From positions 26,112,182 through 26,176,181 of the forward strand of contig NC_080417.1 in assembly GCF_029873635.1 (NCBI RefSeq): DNA of 64,000 bases, read 5' to 3'. The stretch comes from Malania oleifera (taxonomy: Eukaryota > Streptophyta > Magnoliopsida > Santalales > Ximeniaceae). A program made the translations under genes and the position numbers. Positions 22,586 to 34,103 of the stretch are shown here, one piece after another. Numbering within the stretch: position 1 is the first letter of the stretch; every line of letters starts with the position of its first letter. The notes under the pieces are model-generated. The model was not told the origin of the DNA, searched no databases, and was given only the letters and a program-made list of their open reading frames with translations.

Positions 22586-25051
22586 TGTAAAGACTCGAAA
22601 AATTAAAATGATTGAAATAATAAAAAAAATATAGATAAAATAACAAATAAATAAATAAAAGAAATGACGTGGGAAAAAGAAAAAAATTTTTTAAAAAAAT
22701 AATTAAAATTAAAGAAATTAAATTAAATTAAGATAAATTAAATAATTAAATAATTAGTAATTAAATTAAACATTATTACATTGGATTTAAAAAAAAAAAA
22801 CTAAAAACTAATTGAAATAAGATATATATATATATATACATCTGTAAAGTTAAAGAAAGAAGAAGAAGTTAGAGGCGTAAACCCCCCCCTGAATAATCCT
22901 CTTGTGCGCGCCAGCCATCTCCGCCTCCATCTCTCATTCTCTCAATTTCTCGACGAGTTTGCGGCGGATCGGGAAAAGGAAGGTGTCGTTGGATTCCTGG
23001 TTTCGCTGCCGACATTTCTACTGGAGCAGATTTTCATGAGAATGACTTAGGCACTGTTCCTGGGGAAAGATAATTTTTCCCCATTTTTCCAATTTCACTA
23101 TTAATATGCGATTAAATTGACGATCGGGCACCACCACGTGGTTCTAATCACGGTTGTCGTCATTTTGGTGTAGGTAAACTTCCAATTGGGGTTTTCTAGG
23201 CCCTACTCCAAAGCGAGAGTGAAATTTGGAAAATTTGGTAATTTGACTATATTTAAGGGTATATTTATTTATTTAGGAATTATGACCCTTAGAAATATTT
23301 AAATACTATTTTATTCAGGAATAATTTATTGAAACTAGGAATTTAATTTTAGGGTCCGGGTGAGCGCCGCAGGTATCTTTTCGGGATCTCTGTTGGCGTA
23401 GTTCAAGAAATAAGGTAAGGGGAAATTATATATTAAATTAGATTTTATGAAATTAAAGGTAATAATTTATGTTATATCATATGTACATTTTGGTATGAAT
23501 TATTAAAATGTCAACCATGTAAAACTATGATTTCTGAGCCTAGGACCACTTATTTAGTTATGTATTTGTGGAAATGAACTGAACAAAGTAGAAGGAATTT
23601 TATGGATAATTATGTAAGAAATGGAAATTATATTTTCAGTAATTAAATGCTAAATGTGGGTTGACCTATTTTACTGGAATATGTATGAATTTTACTATTA
23701 AATTGTGTGGCATGAGAATCTGTGCAAATTATATGTTAAATGTATGAGATGCAAGTTAAGTAAGTAAAGCAATGAGAATAAAATATGATATGGACAATGT
23801 TGCATGTGTATGTTAAATGCAACCATGCAAAGGTACGACAGCTACAAGTCGGATTAGCAGATTCTAGCGCATTTTTATGTGAACTTATTGTAGCAGATTC
23901 TAACGCATTTCTATGTGGACTAACAAATGATGGTTAAAGAGTGGTTGTAGTATAAAGGAATGAAATGAAAATGTTATGAAATGAAATGATAAGGAATGAC
24001 AATGCAATGATATGAAATGTGAAAGATGAATGATACAAATGGGAAAGAGTCACTTAAAGTGAAACACAAGGAAATGTTAAGTTATGAACATGAAAGAATG
24101 TGAATGATTGAATAACGATGGAAAAAATGATGTATTATGATATTAGAAGTATTTATGTATGTAGAACATGTTACGTTTGGATGGAGCGCACTCTTCGTCT
24201 GAGGGCTTGCTGAGTAAGGCGAGTGCACTAGTAGCTTTAGATGTGGCAGTAGCTGCATAACGCACTAAGGCAGAGGGAACCTACTTGTATGGGCGGGTAG
24301 AATTCCCTATCCTTAGGGCCTTTGCCGGTAAACTGTTGTTGAATGCGTGAGTACAAGATAAAGTTAACACTTGAGGGCTTACTGAGTAAGGTGAGTGCTC
24401 TAGTATGCTTCAGTAGTGACCTTTGGGTTACCTAAGTATCAGAGCAGAGGGGTGCCACTTGTATGGGCTGGTAATCACTCCTATCCTTGGGTGATCTCAT
24501 GGGTAAACCTTTGCATGTGATTGTTAGGTTCAGAAAATGACTTTCAGTATTATGTTAATGATTTGCAAATATTATAAAATGATATGTATAATCTCATGAT
24601 GACCACACGCCGAGTTTAATATATTGTTTTTCCCTTACTGAGATTTGTCTCACTCAAATATAAATGTATTTCTTTTTCAGGACATCCTCGAGGTCGAGCT
24701 TTGAGAGCTCGAGGTTTTTATATCATTATTGGGAAATAGAAAAAGAAAAAGGTATATTTCTATGTTAATTTTGGAGAATGTAAATATTTATATTTTATGT
24801 CTTTATGTTTTAAGGCTATTGAGTAAGGAATGATTGTGAAAATACTGAATTGTTTTGGGAGTTATGTATTTATGGAAATGCAAGTGATGGATAATTTATT
24901 ATGGATTATATATATATTTTAGAAAGCTGTGGTATTATAATTGGGAGATTATATTTATGTTTTCCGTTGCGTATATATTGGTTTATGGATTATCAGGGAT
25001 TTTATCAGGTATAACGCACCAGACCCGGGTTTAAGGGTTCGGGGTGTTACG
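22586..25051 (+). repeat. 5' LTR of the Gypsy-type element
   Basis: It is 2466 bp long, from TGTAAAGACTCG to GGGGTGTTACG. It shares order and most bases with 28446-30890. An imperfect internal repeat (the GAGGGCTTGCTGAGTAAGG and GAGGGCTTACTGAGTAAGG blocks, about 24202 and 24371) occurs in both LTRs. Non-coding. Confidence 0.9.
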
Positions 25052-25053
25052 GA

Positions 25054-25065
25054 TGGTATCAGAGC
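25054..25065 (+). other. primer-binding site of the Gypsy-type element
   Basis: A perfect TGGTATCAGAGC two bases after the 5' LTR end. Confidence 0.9.
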
Positions 25066-26354
25066 CAGGTTCCAGCCGGAAGTGTGATTAATTTCACATC
25101 ACGTGAATATGGAAATATTAGAGTATTATGTTAGAAATGATTTATACCAGAGTATAGGAAATAGCTAGTGTAGATACCCCAATTTTAACCAGGTCATTCT
25201 CTAAGGAGGCACGGTGCAATAAAAAGCTGACTTTGCATCCCGAGAATTAGAAGGATCCAATTAAGTCCCAGTTGAGTCCCGTTTTATTTTAAATTTTCGT
25301 TTAGTTTATTTTTAGTTGAGTCATTTTCAAAATTGATTTCTTTTATTCTTTAAAATAAGTCCCAGTGTTTTCAAACTTGAATGCTGGTTATTTTCAAAAT
25401 TGAATCCTGGGTATTTTAAATTGAGTCCCATTTTATTTCAAAATTGAGTCATTTATTTCAAAAATTTAGTCCCGATTATACTTCGAGTCCTAAATGTTTA
25501 AAAAAAAAAAGGGGGTTTTGTCATGTTTAAGTCTAGGCTATTTTGATTTTTAAATTTGAGTCTTTTAACTTTTTTCTTGGGTCTTTTAATTTTCTTGAAG
25601 ATTGAGTCCTTTTATTTTTGAGACTTTTATCTTAAATTGAGTATGGATCCTTTTTATTTTCGAGATTAAATTCATTTTTTTTTTTTTACCAGGCCTCTCC
25701 ATTATTAGGCATTAAAATTAATACATGGGCCTTTGCAAATAAAACCTATATATGCACAACCCTAGGGTTTTATAAACAAGGGAATATATGCCGCCTTGAA
25801 AACGAAAAAAAAATAAAAAAGGGAGGCCACAGTAGCTTATAAATCGGCTGTGCGCAGCAAACAAAGGGGGACGGAGGATCAAAAAAGAAAAAAACCTAAA
25901 CCTATCTTCTTGGTTCTTCTCAGAGCTGGGCGCACCCCCCTGGCTCCTTCCCTAACTCTTCTATTCTCTTCCTCTCCTGCTCTCCCTGTTCTCTCTGTCT
26001 CCCTCTCCCTACATCTTCCCCTTTCCTCGGCTATGCCCTGACCACCGCACAAGCTCCCCTCCTCTGCAACTCAGCCGTGACGGTCGAGCACCCAGCACCA
26101 CCCGGAGCTCCTCTAGACGCTCCACCACTCGCCAGCAGCAATACACTCCACAACCAGTCCCTCCGGCAACACCCCACTGCTGGAACCCGAGAGTCCTCCA
26201 CGGCCGCCTGCAACTACAGCAGCAGCCGCCTCCCTATTCTGCCTCAACCCAGCTTCGGCACCACCACAGCAACCTCACTCGTCTGCTGCTGCAACTCCGG
26301 CGACCACAGCTCCGGCCACCTGCTTCCCTTCCACGACCACAGCCACCGTCCCCA

Positions 26355-26413
26355 CGGTGAGTCTCTCTGCACTCCAACACACCCACACCATGCACACACA
26401 CTGAACATGCACA

Positions 26414-26473
<60 letters not shown>

Positions 26474-26745
26474 TTTTGGTTTTATTTATTTATTAATTAA
26501 TATTTTTTTTATTGCAGGATTTTTTTTCTTCTTTCATAATAATGTATATTCAAGTTTACATCTAACCTCAATTTTTTTATTTATTGCAGGATTTTCTTTC
26601 TTTTAATAATAATATTTATTCAGGTTTTATATGTGTATTTAACATTAATTCATTGTAGGATTTTTCCTTTTTTTAGAATTATATATATATATATATATAT
26701 ATACATATTTGACGTTAATTTTTTTTTTTTTTTTTGCAGGACTTA
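26355..26745 (+). repeat. donor-like site followed by four spaced 3'-splice-site-like repeats
   Basis: CACG|GTGAGTC at 26357 looks like a plant 5' splice site. TTTTTATTGCAG|GA-type acceptor-like sites end at 26517, 26589, 26658 (TAG) and 26739, spaced 72, 69 and 81 bp. Each is followed by GATTTT or GACTT and a T-rich tract. The repeat unit is about 70 bp. Whether it is spliced is unknown. Confidence 0.5.
26417..26470. repeat. (AT)n microsatellite
   Basis: An unbroken AT dinucleotide run inside the nested Ogre/Tat-like LTR. A shorter AT run lies at about 26681-26702. Confidence 0.97.
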
Positions 26746-28429
26746 AGTTCATTCCTTTTAGGATTGTATACTAATTTTGGTGATTATGCACATTTTAGAA
26801 TGTAATATATTCATTATTTCTTTACCCTTTCATTAGTTTCCATGTTTTAATTCTAAACTCGATTTATTTCCTTCATTAATTATTTCCCTATTGGTGTAGT
26901 GGTATTTATAGGATATTAGAGCTGTGTATCATTTGGAGAATTGTTATCATTACCTTTTTTACTTATTGTGGTATTTTCATTATTGTATGATGTTTTGGTA
27001 TTTTGTTTTATAATGTTTGTTATCATGTTTATATCGTTATTATGTTCATCTTGTATATATTGCAGTATTTATAGGTATTACTATGTTCATATATTATTAT
27101 GTTTATCTTTAAGTGCAGTTTATTAGGTTTATCTTTATCATTATGTTTACATTACTCTTACGGTGGTATTTAATTATTAGTTTATTATTATGGCATTTTA
27201 CTATTATTGTTAGTTTATATGGTATTTTTAGTATTTAAGTTCATATTATATGTTTATTGTCATTAGTATAAATTATATGGTATTATCACTATGTTTATAT
27301 TTAGTATCACCTATTAGGGTATTTTTAGCATTTTAATATATAGGGTACTACTTAATATAGTATCTTTAGGATATTTAGTATCACATATTAGGGTGTTTTT
27401 AGTATTTTTAATATATAAGGTATTACTTTTTATAGTATCTTTAGTATTGTAATATATATAGTATTTTATTACTTATTTTGACATTTGTAACATTTTAATA
27501 GATGTGTTATTATTAATATTATATGCATTGTGATAGTTTAATATCTTAACTTATTATCCTATTAATATATATTAAAACCTCTCATACTAGTATTTTCGCA
27601 TAAAAATTTTCTGTACAATTTCAAAATTTGGGAGTGTATTTTCTTAAATATTTTCTTCATTTTTATCCCTATGATTTTAATGCAAAGGTACAAATCTTTT
27701 AAGTTTCACATACCTTTAGTTCTGAGGGAATATGTAAATATTCATATATTATGTATATTTTTGTATTATTTATTTATTTATTTATTCATTTTGCATGCGT
27801 ATTGGTAAATTTACTATAGGAGTAATTTTAAAGACTTATTAAGTTAACTTAGGGATTATTTCAAATTAATTAGGTACTGTTCGTAAGAACGGGCGCGTAG
27901 GGGGTGCTTGTACCTTCCCCTCGCGTAACCGAACTCTCGACCCCAGCTCTGGTAATGTAGACCCACTCTACCCTTAACGGGGTAGTAATCAGGTATTTTA
28001 ATCACACTAAAAGGTTAGTGGCGACTCCCATATTCCTATTTTTCTTGAAAATATGAAACCTCATTTTTGATTTCGCCACCCGAGACACAAGCGCTTCGAG
28101 ACGTTGCGACAACTAGGATAAGGATGGTAGATGGATAGGTTAGGTTAGGAGTTGAGAAGTAGGTATGGTGTAGGAAAGTATAGGATTTTGTCTTATATCC
28201 CTTGACAGATTGCTGTGATTTTCTGATTCAGTCAACAATTTCAAAGAACTACGGTAAATCCATCGATGGTGATGTTTCTTAGCCGTGAGACTTATCCTTA
28301 TATGGAGAATTTGGATATGTATTGGATTTAAAGTACATAATTGTGTTGCTGAGATTATGATATGAGATATAATAAATCGTAAAATTATGGAAATGAAAGA
28401 TCGGTTAACAAATTTCAAAGACGAAATTT

Positions 28430-28445
28430 CTTAAGGAGGGGAGAA
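28430..28445 (+). other. polypurine tract of the Gypsy-type element
   Basis: AAGGAGGGGAGAA directly precedes the 3' LTR, whose TG start has become TA in this copy. Confidence 0.8.
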
Positions 28446-30890
28446 TATAAAGACCCGAAAAATTAAAATGATTGAAATAATAAAAAATATATAGATAAAA
28501 TAACAAATAAATAAATAAAAGGAATGGCGTGGGAAAAAGAAAAAAAATTTAAAAAATTATTTAAAATTAAAGAAATTAAATTAAATTAAGATAAATTAAA
28601 TAATTAAATAATTAGTAATTAAATTAAACATTATTACATTGGATTTAAAAAAAAAACTAAAAACTAATTGAAATAAGATATATATACATCTGTAAAGTTA
28701 AAGAAAGAAGAAGAAGAAGAAGTCAGAGGCGCAAACCCCCCCTGAATAATCCTCCTGCGCGCGCCAGCCATCTTCATCTTTGTCTCTCATTCTCTCAATT
28801 TCTTGACAAGTTTGCGGCGAATCGGGAAAAGGAAGGTGCCGTTGGATTCCTGGTTTCGCTGCCGACATTTCTACTGAAGCAGATTTTTCATGGGAACGAC
28901 TTAAGCACTGCTCATGGGGAAAGGTAATTTTTTCCTATTTTCTCAATTTCGTTGTTAATATGCGGTTAAATCGATGATCGGGCACCACCACGTGGTCCTA
29001 ATCACGGTTGTCGTCATTTTGGTGTAGGTAAACTTCCAATTGTGGTTTTCTAGGCACTACTCCAAAGCGAGAGTGAGATTTGAGAAATTTGGTAATTTGA
29101 CTATATTTAAGGGTATATTTATTTATTTAGGAATTATGACCCTAAGAAATATTTAAATAATATTTTATTCAGGAATAATTTATTGGAATTAGGAATTTAA
29201 TTTCAGGGTCCGGGTGAGCGCCGCAGCCATCTTTTCGGGGTCCCTGTTGGCATAGTTCAATAAACAAGGTAAGGGGAAATTATATATTAAATCAGATTTT
29301 ATGAAATTAAATGTAGTAATTTATATTATATCATATGTATGTTTTGGTGTGAATTATGAAAATGCCAACCATATAAAACTATGATTTCTGAACTTAGGAC
29401 CACTTATTTAGTTATGTATTTGTGGAAATGCCCTGAACAAAGTGGCAGGGATTTTCTGGATAATTATGTAAGAAATGGAAATTATATTTTCAGTAATTAA
29501 ATGCTAAATGTGGGTTGGCCTATTTTACTAGAATATGTATGAATTTTACTGTTAAATTGTGTGGCATGAGAATCTGTGCAAATTATATGTTAAATGTATG
29601 AGATGCAGGTTAAGTAAGTAAAGCAATGAGAATAAAATATGATATGAACAATGTTGTCTGTGTATGTTAAATGCAACCATGTAAAGGTACGACAACTAAA
29701 AGCCGGGTTAGTAGATTCTAGCACATTTCCATTTGGACTAACTGTAACAAATTATAACGCATTTCTATGTGGACTTATAAATGACGGTTAAAGAGCAACT
29801 GTAGTACAAAGGAATGAAATGAAATGACAAGGAATGACAATGCAATGAAATGAAATGTGAAAGGTGAATGATACAAATGGGAAATAGTCACTTAAAGTGA
29901 AACACAAGGAAATGTTAAGTTATGAACATGAAAGAATGTGAATGATTGAATAACGATGGAAAAAATGATGTATTATGATATTAGAAGTATTTATGTATGT
30001 AGAACATGTTATGTTTGGGCGGGGCGCACTCTTCGTCTAAGGGCTTGCTGAGTAAGGCGAGTGCACTAGTAGTTTCAGATGTGGCAGTAGCCGCATAATG
30101 CACTAAGGCAGAGGGAACTTACTTGTATGGGCGGGTCGAATTCCCTATCCTTAGGGCCTTTGCCGATAAACTGTTGTTGAATGCGTGAGTACAAGATCAA
30201 GTTAACACTTGAGGGCTTACTGAGTAAGGTGAGTGCTCTGGTATGTTTCAGTAGTGACCTTCAGGTTACCTAAGTATCAGAGCAGAGGGGTGCTACTTGT
30301 ATGGGCTGATAATCACCCCTATCCTTAGGTAATCTCGTGGGTAAATATTTGCATGTGATTGTTAGGTTCAGAAAATGACTTTCAGTATTATGTTAATAAT
30401 TTACAAATATTATAAAATGATATGTATAATCTCATGATGGTCACACACTGAATTTAATATATTGTTTCTTTCCTTACTGAGATGTGTCTCACCCGAATAT
30501 AAATATATTTTTTTTTTAGGACATCCTCGAGGTCGAGCTTTGAGAGCTCGAGATTTTTATAGCATTATTGGGAAATAGAAAAAGAAAAAGGTATATTTCT
30601 ATATTAATTTTGGGGAATGTAAATATTTATGTTTTATGTCTTTATGTTTTAAGGCTATTGAGTAAGGAATGATTGTGAAAATACTGAATTGTTTTGAGAG
30701 TTATATATTTATGGAAATGCAGGTAATGGATAATTTATTATGGATTATAGATAGATTTTAGAAAACTTTGGTATTATCATTAGGAGATTATATTTATGTT
30801 TTCCGCTGTGTATATATTGGTTTATGTATTATCGGGAATTTTATCAGGTATAACTTGCCAAACCCGGGTTTAAGGGTTCAGGGCGTTACA
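28446..30890 (+). repeat. 3' LTR of the Gypsy-type element
   Basis: It is 2445 bp long, collinear with the 5' LTR and ends GGGCGTTACA followed by the CAAAG duplication. It differs from the 5' LTR by scattered substitutions and small indels. Confidence 0.9.
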
Positions 30891-30895
30891 CAAAG

Positions 30896-31384
30896 AGACT
30901 GAAGCAAGGTGTTTTTTTCTTCTCCAAATCGTCACCAGTTTGGTCAAATCGTTGACGATTTCTATCAGCGTAGATTACGTATTTTCAAATCGAGGGCTTG
31001 TACATTGGGCTTATATCGATGATTTTTCTCTAGGAGATTATTACAAATGTAGTTTAGTTATACTAGTACACTTATGTACACATTAGATTATTATATAAAC
31101 ATCATAATGTTAACCTAGAGGGGATTGAACTTCAAGTAAGCTTCACAGATTGTAGCTTTGACATTGATCACAGTAGAAACTCAAATGCTACTTCCGTGGA
31201 CATAGGCTATTGCCAAACCATGTAAATCTTATGCGTTCTAGTTGTGCTTTTGATTCTTCTTATTATTGTTTGATTGCTTCTTGAGTATATTTTATCATTG
31301 AGTGATTGCACTAGTGGTTGTTGATTATTTCATGTTTGATTGTATGCTTCCGTTGCACGTGTTCAAGTTGAACGAATATCAACA
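30896..31384 (+). repeat. 3' LTR of the founding Copia element, 3' piece
   Basis: It continues from 22585 after the Gypsy-type insertion. It has a palindromic ATCGTTGACGAT block (about 30935-31030), a TATA-like box (TTATATAAAC near 31090), the Copia-LTR phrase CTTCCGTGGACATAGGC and the end AATATCAACA. The last two features also occur, in similar form, in the LTRs at 38664-39282 and 52447-53018. Confidence 0.7.
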
Positions 31385-31774
31385 TTTTTTATTTTAAAAT
31401 GAGTTTGACTTCATGGAATGAAGATTGATTTCAGTCGATATAGATTAGAATTGTGATTCCTCCATTTTCAAAAATCATATTTTGATCGAAATATGATTCC
31501 ATCATTGATTCTCCAAACCAATCATAAGAGTATGATTTGATTCTTGAGATTTCATTCCATTACAGGTTTGATTTTGCAAACCCAAAAATAATTCCATTCC
31601 TTTCTCAATTCCACCAAAAATTAATTCCATTCTTTTCTCAATTCCTTTCTCGTTTCAATTTCATTATGCAAACTAAACGGCGAGTTATAAGCTCTTATAA
31701 TTGAAATTAATTTAATTGTAATGAGTTGTTTTTGTGTGTGTGTGTGTGTGTTTTTTTTTTTTTTTTATCACTTC
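31385..31774. other. AT-rich intergenic DNA
   Basis: No gene or element boundary is seen. ATGATTCCAT/AATTCCATTCC-type phrases recur between 31450 and 31650. A (GT)n run with a T-tract lies at about 31732-31766. Confidence 0.5.
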
Positions 31775-32075
31775 ATTTATGTACCGTTTGGAACTCAAAA
31801 AATATTACGTAAATAAAAGGAAAATATTAAGGAATGCTCATTTTCATGCTTGGTTATCAAAGAAATTAAGAAGGAAAATGAAAATATATCAAATACATGA
31901 ATAAAATTTGATTTTACAAATCATTAATATTTGAATTTTTTAAAATTTTAACCATAATGAAATAAATTTTTATTTTTAATAGTACTACATATAGAAGAGA
32001 AATATGATGAAAAATAAATTTTCTTCTTATTTTTCTTTCTTTTTTTCCAATAAAATCTTTAATTGAATAAATCTT
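31775..32075 (+). mobile_element. MITE-like unit 1
   Basis: An AT-rich unit starting TACCGTTTGGAACTC and passing through TCATTTTCATGCTTGGTTATC, AAATTTGATTTTACA and ATCATTAATATTTG. It matches the order of unit 2 at 33025-33310. There is no coding content. The ends are approximate. Confidence 0.55.
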
Positions 32076-32610
32076 AATTTAAAAAAATTAGTGTCCTTTC
32101 CACTTCACTTAATTTTTTAGAAGAAAATGGCAACTTCAGATCCACTAACCTAGGATTATACAGTGAGACATCAACCCTTTGACTCTAACATCGAAGTCCT
32201 AACAATTAAATTTAGAAATTGTAGCTTGTAACTTTTATCAACTGGTCTGCTGGAAAATGAATCCTGAAAAATTTTAGTCCAAATTGTTTTTGCTGACTTT
32301 CTAACAAAGGAGAATATTCCTAAATAAACATTTTTCAAATATACATTTCTATGAGGCTTTTTATAAAAACAGATTAAAAGGAAATATAAAAAATTTTAAA
32401 ATATGCATTTCTATGAGTTTTTTTTTTTTTTTCGGTGGATCTTAGATTTACTTCCGGAGATTACGGACTTTGTCGATGCTTTTTTCATTGCTTTTGAACC
32501 TTAATCTCTTCTTCATGATTTATTGATTGCTAATTATTAGGATAAGGACGAATTTGGCATTCCGTTCTTTTTTAAGCTTTAGAACAAACATGTTTAATAA
32601 AAATTTGGCA
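32076..32610. other. AT-rich intergenic DNA
   Basis: I recognise no gene or mobile element here. The phrase TATGCATTTCTATGAG-TTTTT occurs twice in similar form (about 32341 and 32402). Confidence 0.4.
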
Positions 32611-32840
32611 TTTTTTTTTAACAATATTGAAAATCTTTATTGATATGCCCTCACTTTTGATAGATGAATACTGTGGTTACAAGACAAACAATTATGAAAT
32701 TATAGATAATGAAATTAAAACCCTCCCAAAAACAATATCAACAACCAACCAAACTAAGATAACAAATCCAAACAATACTAACTAAGAAACGAGTGTAAAC
32801 AGACCTAGATAAAATCAAAAAAACTTTAAACAAATTTAAA
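32611..32840 (-). mobile_element. 5'-truncated LINE 3' end
   Basis: A poly(T) start is followed by ATTGAAAATCTTTATTGATAT and CCTCACTTTTGATAGATGAATACTG-GGTTACAAGAC. This is the reverse complement of the 3' UTR seen at 51560-51811 and 53900-54076. Only the 3' UTR remains. Confidence 0.7.
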
Positions 32841-33024
32841 TCCATCAAATAAAACTCGAGAGTTGAGCTAACGACGAAAGGAAGTAAGATGCAAACTATC
32901 CATCCGAAGTATACCTTTTAGAGAACATGATAAAAGATATTGTTCTTTATAGTTGACATTGTTTCTCATTTCTCTCATTTCTCCTTCTTCATTTTTTATC
33001 ACATTTTCACCCGCTCAAAATCAA

Positions 33025-33600
33025 AATCATTAAGGTCCCATTTGAAACTTAAAATATATTAAGGAAAATATAAAGGAATTCTTATTTTCATGTTTGATTA
33101 TCAAAGAAAAGGAGAGAAAAAAAAAAAACCAAATCTATAAACAAAAATTTGATTTTAAACATCATTAATATTTTATTTTTTTTAATCCTTAGTCATATCA
33201 AAATAAAATTTTATTTTTTTATAATATCTAATAAAAAGAAAATATAGGAAAAATGAGTTTCCTCATTTTCATTTCCTCTTCTTTTACAATGTAGAATCCT
33301 TAATCCAAACGAACCCTTATGGTCCGTTGAATCAAGGATTCTACTTGGAAAAAGAACAGTAAAATAAAGAGGAAATTTATTTTTCATTGTATATTTTTTT
33401 CAATTTTAAATTTTATTAAAAAAAATTATTTTTATATGATTAAAAATAAAAAAACTAAATATTAATGATGGATAAAATCAAATTTTTATCAAAACTTTAT
33501 CCCATAATTTGATATATTAATTTGATATTTTGTTTTTCCTTCCTCCTAATATTTTCCGAGTTACAAAATCAAAATTCTCAAATGAGTCTAATAGGCAGTC
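33025..33600. mobile_element. pair of MITE-like units in tail-to-tail inversion
   Basis: Unit 2 (33025-33310) starts GGTCCCATTTGAAACTT and ends CCAAACGAACCCTT. Unit 3 (33311-33600) is a diverged inverted copy starting GGTCCGTTGAATCAAGG and ending CAAATGAG. Together they form a large imperfect inverted repeat with arms near 270 bp. Each unit has TTTG-type short inverted ends, as in hAT-like MITEs. The pair lies about 500 bp past the stop codon of the DUF547 gene. Confidence 0.6.
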
Positions 33601-34103
33601 ATAAACTCATGTTTTGTAACATTTTGACATCTCTCTTGGGCAGCATAAGGAAAAGCTCCACCTTAAAGTCGGTAGACATTCTCTCAAACCATTCCACCAT
33701 GGTAAATATTTCACAGGTCACCTGCCAGCCCAAACAGTTCAGATGATTTATTAATAATTACAGCGCCTCAAATTTCTACCAAATTTGTATATGTACAAAG
33801 CTCACGTGCAGACTTAGATGCTTTCAAAGCATTGCAAGAACCTCACTCCCAGAAAACTTTAAAAAAAAAAAAAAAATCCATTACAAGAATCAAAGATACT
33901 TCTCATTGCATAACAGAGAAGAACTGAGATCCGCTAGACAAAAGTGCAGACCATGCTGTTCTATCCTCCCATTTCTGAGTTTGTATTTTCCTCTTCTTCT
34001 TTTTTCTTTGTACACAAAAATAAAAATTCTCTCAATATCGAAAAATCCCAAAGAAACCATTGCGTAAGACCTCAGGCGCTAGGAATCTGACCATCATAAG
34101 CAA
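33601..34103 (-). other. 3' flank and probable 3' UTR of the DUF547 gene
   Basis: Non-coding. It is downstream of the stop codon on the minus strand. No clear AATAAA signal stood out. A short (A)n tract lies at about 33859-33875. Confidence 0.5.

Larger units (their letters stand above)
25169..28111 (+). mobile_element. 2.9-kb Ogre/Tat-like solo LTR nested in the Gypsy-type element
   Basis: It starts TGTAGATACCCCAATTTTAACC and ends GTTGCGACA, matching the ends of the LTR at 2243-7091. The target duplication is GCTAG/ACTAG (25164-25168 and 28112-28116, four of five). It contains a GAGTCC array (25255-25640), a CT-rich leader (25840-26360), a splice-donor-like site followed by four acceptor-like sites, long AT-rich filler, and the conserved ACGGGCGCGTAGGGGGTGC / CGCGTAACCG / GGTTAGTGGCGACTCC 3' block (27890-28030). 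The 139-codon frame at 26077-26496 is a low-complexity artefact ending in an AT microsatellite. Confidence 0.75.
22586..30890 (+). mobile_element. Gypsy-type element with almost no interior
   Basis: Two collinear LTRs (22586-25051 and 28446-30890) flank a primer-binding site and a purine tract. A perfect 5-bp target duplication, CAAAG, lies at 22581-22585 and 30891-30895. Once the nested LTR at 25169-28111 is removed, the interior is only about 0.45 kb and has no gag or pol. Its last part (AAAGACGAAATTTCTTAAGGAGGGG) is typical of Tekay/Del-like Gypsy 3' ends. It therefore looks like a non-autonomous derivative of such an element that kept the cis signals only. Confidence 0.85.

Noticed and set aside
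25054..25065. TGGTATCAGAGC sites as tRNA gene pieces (also 15696, 38273, 39286)
   Set aside because: Each lies directly next to an LTR end and lacks the rest of a tRNA; they are primer-binding sites.
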